Origin: a bacterium
GTDB lineage: Bacteria; Bdellovibrionota; FAC87; UBA2466
Assembly: GCA_022842225.1 (NCBI GenBank)
Contig: JALHPX010000142.1
Coordinates: forward strand, 1-7,809
Length of the DNA stretch: 7,809 nt
Reading direction: 5' to 3'
Position numbers and translations under genes: made by a program. The notes under the pieces are model-generated. The model had not been told where the DNA came from. It ran no database searches and saw nothing but the letters and a program-made list of their open reading frames with translations. Of this stretch, positions 5,759-7,809 are shown one piece after another; the first letter of the stretch is position 1; each line of letters opens with the position of its first letter.

Positions 5759-7761
5759 AGCCACCTACTATCAATCGAGTTGCGCCCCCGACAATACATC
5801 GCACGCCTCCGCCTTCTGACCCGTCTGCCCCGCATGTAAACGCTTCTATTTTGCGACGAAGACTTGCAGCAATCTATTTGCTGTTCGTCGGATTTTTGGG
5901 GTTGGTCGGCGGCCGATTGGTGCAGTTACAAATTCTAAGTCCGACAGCGATTCAGCGCCTGGCGGATCGACAACTAGCCGGCCAAGCGAAAAGCGCTCCG
6001 TATCGACTCCCTGTTTTTGACAGAAACGGCGAAGAGCTGGCGGTGAGTGTGCCCGCAAGTTCTGTGTACGCGCGTCCCAGGCAAGTGCGGCTGAAGAAAC
6101 GGACCGCAGCGCAGCTGGCAAAAATTTTGGGTGGTGGTGAGCGTAAATGGCAGCGCCTCTTAAATTCACCCCGTGCCTTTGTGTGGTTAAAGCGCCAAGT
6201 CTCTCCGGAGATTGGTCGGCAGCTACTCAATCGCAACCTGGATGGAATTTATCTCGAACAGGAAAAAAAGCGCGTCTACCCCAACGGCGAAATGGCTGCA
6301 TCGGTTTTGGGCTTCACCGATATCGACGGTACGGGGTTGTGGGGACTGGAACGCTCACTGAATCGCGAACTCCTCCAGGAAGAATCCAAGTTTGCCATGA
6401 TCCGCGACGGCAAGGGCCGCCCGGCCTATTTCTCCGGTTTTGACGAGGAGAACCCGCAGCGCAAAGGGGTCTACGTCACTTTGGATCGCCGACTACAATC
6501 CGCTGTCGAGCAAGAGTTGACGACGGCAAATAAGGAGTTCGGTGCTAATTCCGTAATCGCGATTGTGATGGATCCCCATTCGGGAGAAGTCTTAGCGATG
6601 GGCCAAAAGCCCGGCTATGATCCCAACACCGCGCGCAAAGCTTCACCCGACATGTACGCCAACAAAGGCGTTTCTTATCTCTACGAGCCTGGCTCGACGT
6701 TAAAAGTGCTTTTCGCGGCAGAAGCAATCGAGCGCGGCATCATGACTCGCAAGACGCGTATCAATTGCGAGGGCGGCAAAATAGTCGTCGGCGATCGCAC
6801 GATTCGCGAAGCAGACGCCCATCACAATTTCGATAATTTAAGTCTAGAAGAAGTGATCCGGTTTTCGAGCAACGTGGGTGCTGTGAAAGTCGCACAAGCG
6901 TTGGGTGCTGAAAAAGTGCAAGAGACGCTGAGCAAGTTCGGCCTCACTCGCAAAACCGAAGTACAGCTTCCTGGAGAGGCCTATTTTTCTGAGCGCGGTC
7001 CTGATTTCTGGAAGCCAATCCACGTTGCAACCGTCGCTTTCGGCCAGGGTGTGAGCTCCACGCCATTGCAGATGGTTGCGTCGTTCGCGCCGTTTGCAAA
7101 TGGTGGTTACTGGGTCCGTCCACGCATTCTATTGGAAAAGGATCGCCAGTCGGGATTACCGCCAGAAGATCGAGTGCCGGTGTTGCGTCCACAAACTGTT
7201 TCTGCGATGCGAGACATTCTAGAATCTGTCGTGCATGGGAAAAACGGCACTGGCGCATCCGCGCAGATCGAGGGCATTCGCATCGCAGGCAAAACGGGAA
7301 CCGCTCAAAAGTACGTTAAGGATGGCGGCTACAAAGGCGGCAAGTATTTCTCGTCGTTTATCGGCTTTCTGCCCGCGGACAACCCGCAGCTGCTGATTGG
7401 TGTGATGGTCGATGAACCAAGTAAGGACTATTACGCGAGCCAAGTAGCGGCCCCTCTTTTTGCGCGGATCGCACGCCGAGCCCTCCATATCCGCAACGCT
7501 TTCCCCAAACATTTAGCGGAGGTCTCCGCGAGCGGCCTAGAAAAAGCCGCAACATTCCCCGAGCTGCTATCAGAAGCCGGCCAAATCGTAGTGCCTGATC
7601 TTAAGGGCGTCAGCATCCGCGGCGCTCTCCAAATCCTAGGCAAACAACTCCTAGACGTCCGCATCTTCGGCAGCGGCTATCTGGTCCGCCAAACCCCCAC
7701 CCCCGGCACCCCCATCCAACCCAACACCAAAGTAACCCTCCACTTCGCCCCCCCAACCTAA
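5755..7761 (+). CDS. ftsI: Septal peptidoglycan transpeptidase FtsI (PBP3) with a C-terminal PASTA domain
   Basis: FtsI is the class B penicillin-binding protein that cross-links septal peptidoglycan together with FtsW. The 668-residue product has a Pro-rich cytoplasmic start (1-34), one membrane anchor (about 37-57), the PBP dimer/pedestal domain (about 80-225, with RVYPNGEMAASVLGFTD at 173-189) and the transpeptidase domain (about 240-575). All three catalytic motifs are present: S314-T-L-K317, S371-S-N373 and K513-T-G515, so the enzyme should be active and bind beta-lactams. Residues 612-665 form one PASTA domain (VVPDLKGVSIRGAL ... PGTPIQPNTKVTL). PASTA is absent from enterobacterial FtsI but seen in Gram-positive PBP2x/SpoVD and in several deltaproteobacterial-type FtsI proteins. 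The ATG overlaps the ftsL stop; AGG lies only 3 bases upstream, so coupling is likely. The last 140 coding bases are strongly C-rich. Confidence 0.95.
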   Translation: MKPPTINRVAPPTIHRTPPPSDPSAPHVNASILRRRLAAIYLLFVGFLGLVGGRLVQLQILSPTAIQRLADRQLAGQAKSAPYRLPVFDRNGEELAVSVPASSVYARPRQVRLKKRTAAQLAKILGGGERKWQRLLNSPRAFVWLKRQVSPEIGRQLLNRNLDGIYLEQEKKRVYPNGEMAASVLGFTDIDGTGLWGLERSLNRELLQEESKFAMIRDGKGRPAYFSGFDEENPQRKGVYVTLDRRLQSAVEQELTTANKEFGANSVIAIVMDPHSGEVLAMGQKPGYDPNTARKASPDMYANKGVSYLYEPGSTLKVLFAAEAIERGIMTRKTRINCEGGKIVVGDRTIREADAHHNFDNLSLEEVIRFSSNVGAVKVAQALGAEKVQETLSKFGLTRKTEVQLPGEAYFSERGPDFWKPIHVATVAFGQGVSSTPLQMVASFAPFANGGYWVRPRILLEKDRQSGLPPEDRVPVLRPQTVSAMRDILESVVHGKNGTGASAQIEGIRIAGKTGTAQKYVKDGGYKGGKYFSSFIGFLPADNPQLLIGVMVDEPSKDYYASQVAAPLFARIARRALHIRNAFPKHLAEVSASGLEKAATFPELLSEAGQIVVPDLKGVSIRGALQILGKQLLDVRIFGSGYLVRQTPTPGTPIQPNTKVTLHFAPPT

Positions 7762-7809
7762 AAGGTGTCAGTCTCCCCGGGGGCCCCCAAAGTAGCGGTC
7801 ACCCTCTCG
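7762..7809. other. Start of the region downstream of ftsI, no gene visible
   Basis: The tail begins AAGGTGTCAGTCTCC and then has CCCC, GGGGG and CCCCC runs (7775-7788) that form a GC-only palindrome without a following T tract. GGTCACC follows at 7797-7803. It does not contain a usable start for murE, the gene that normally comes next in dcw clusters. The first part resembles, imperfectly, the GGTGTC-A-GACACC type of intergenic repeat. Confidence 0.3.

Noticed and set aside
7775..7788. C4-G5-C5 run as an ftsI terminator
   Set aside because: There is no T tract after it, and dcw genes normally continue downstream.

Overview
The window looks chromosomal, from a flagellated Gram-negative bacterium of moderate GC content. 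It holds two gene blocks transcribed away from each other. The left block (minus strand, about 1-4432) carries flagellar genes. The right block (plus strand, 4476-7761) is the start of a division and cell wall (dcw) cluster. An FtsI with a C-terminal PASTA domain and a compact flagellar fliD-fliS-chaperone operon would fit the Bdellovibrionota or former deltaproteobacterial lineages. That placement is inference from gene style only; no rRNA or other marker is present.

Left block, in transcription order from the centre outward: a small unrecognised hydrophilic protein (about 105 aa); a promoter-bearing gap; fliD (filament cap); fliS (flagellin export chaperone); and a helical FliT/FlgN-like gene that overlaps the end of fliS. 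A 194-bp gap follows, containing a full consensus match to a sigma-54 (RpoN) promoter. Then come a TPR-repeat protein and the 5' part of an unrecognised small gene that runs off the left edge. The fliD unit has a sigma-70-type promoter candidate, while the TPR gene and the partial gene appear to form a separate sigma-54 unit.

Right block: rsmH (16S rRNA m4C1402 methyltransferase), then ftsL and ftsI, which are coupled by an ATGA overlap. FtsL and FtsI act in the septal peptidoglycan synthesis complex. The usual first dcw gene, mraZ, is not next to rsmH; the divergent small gene and the flagellar operon occupy that place. Forty-eight bases after ftsI no new gene has started within the window.

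The points most worth checking are the sigma-54 promoter and its overlapping dyads in front of the TPR gene, the near absence of a leader there, the Gly/Met/Pro tail on FliD, the near-perfect dyad in the 43-bp divergent gap, and an abrupt C-over-G skew at the end of ftsI. I saw no tRNA, rRNA, CRISPR, insertion sequence or prophage.
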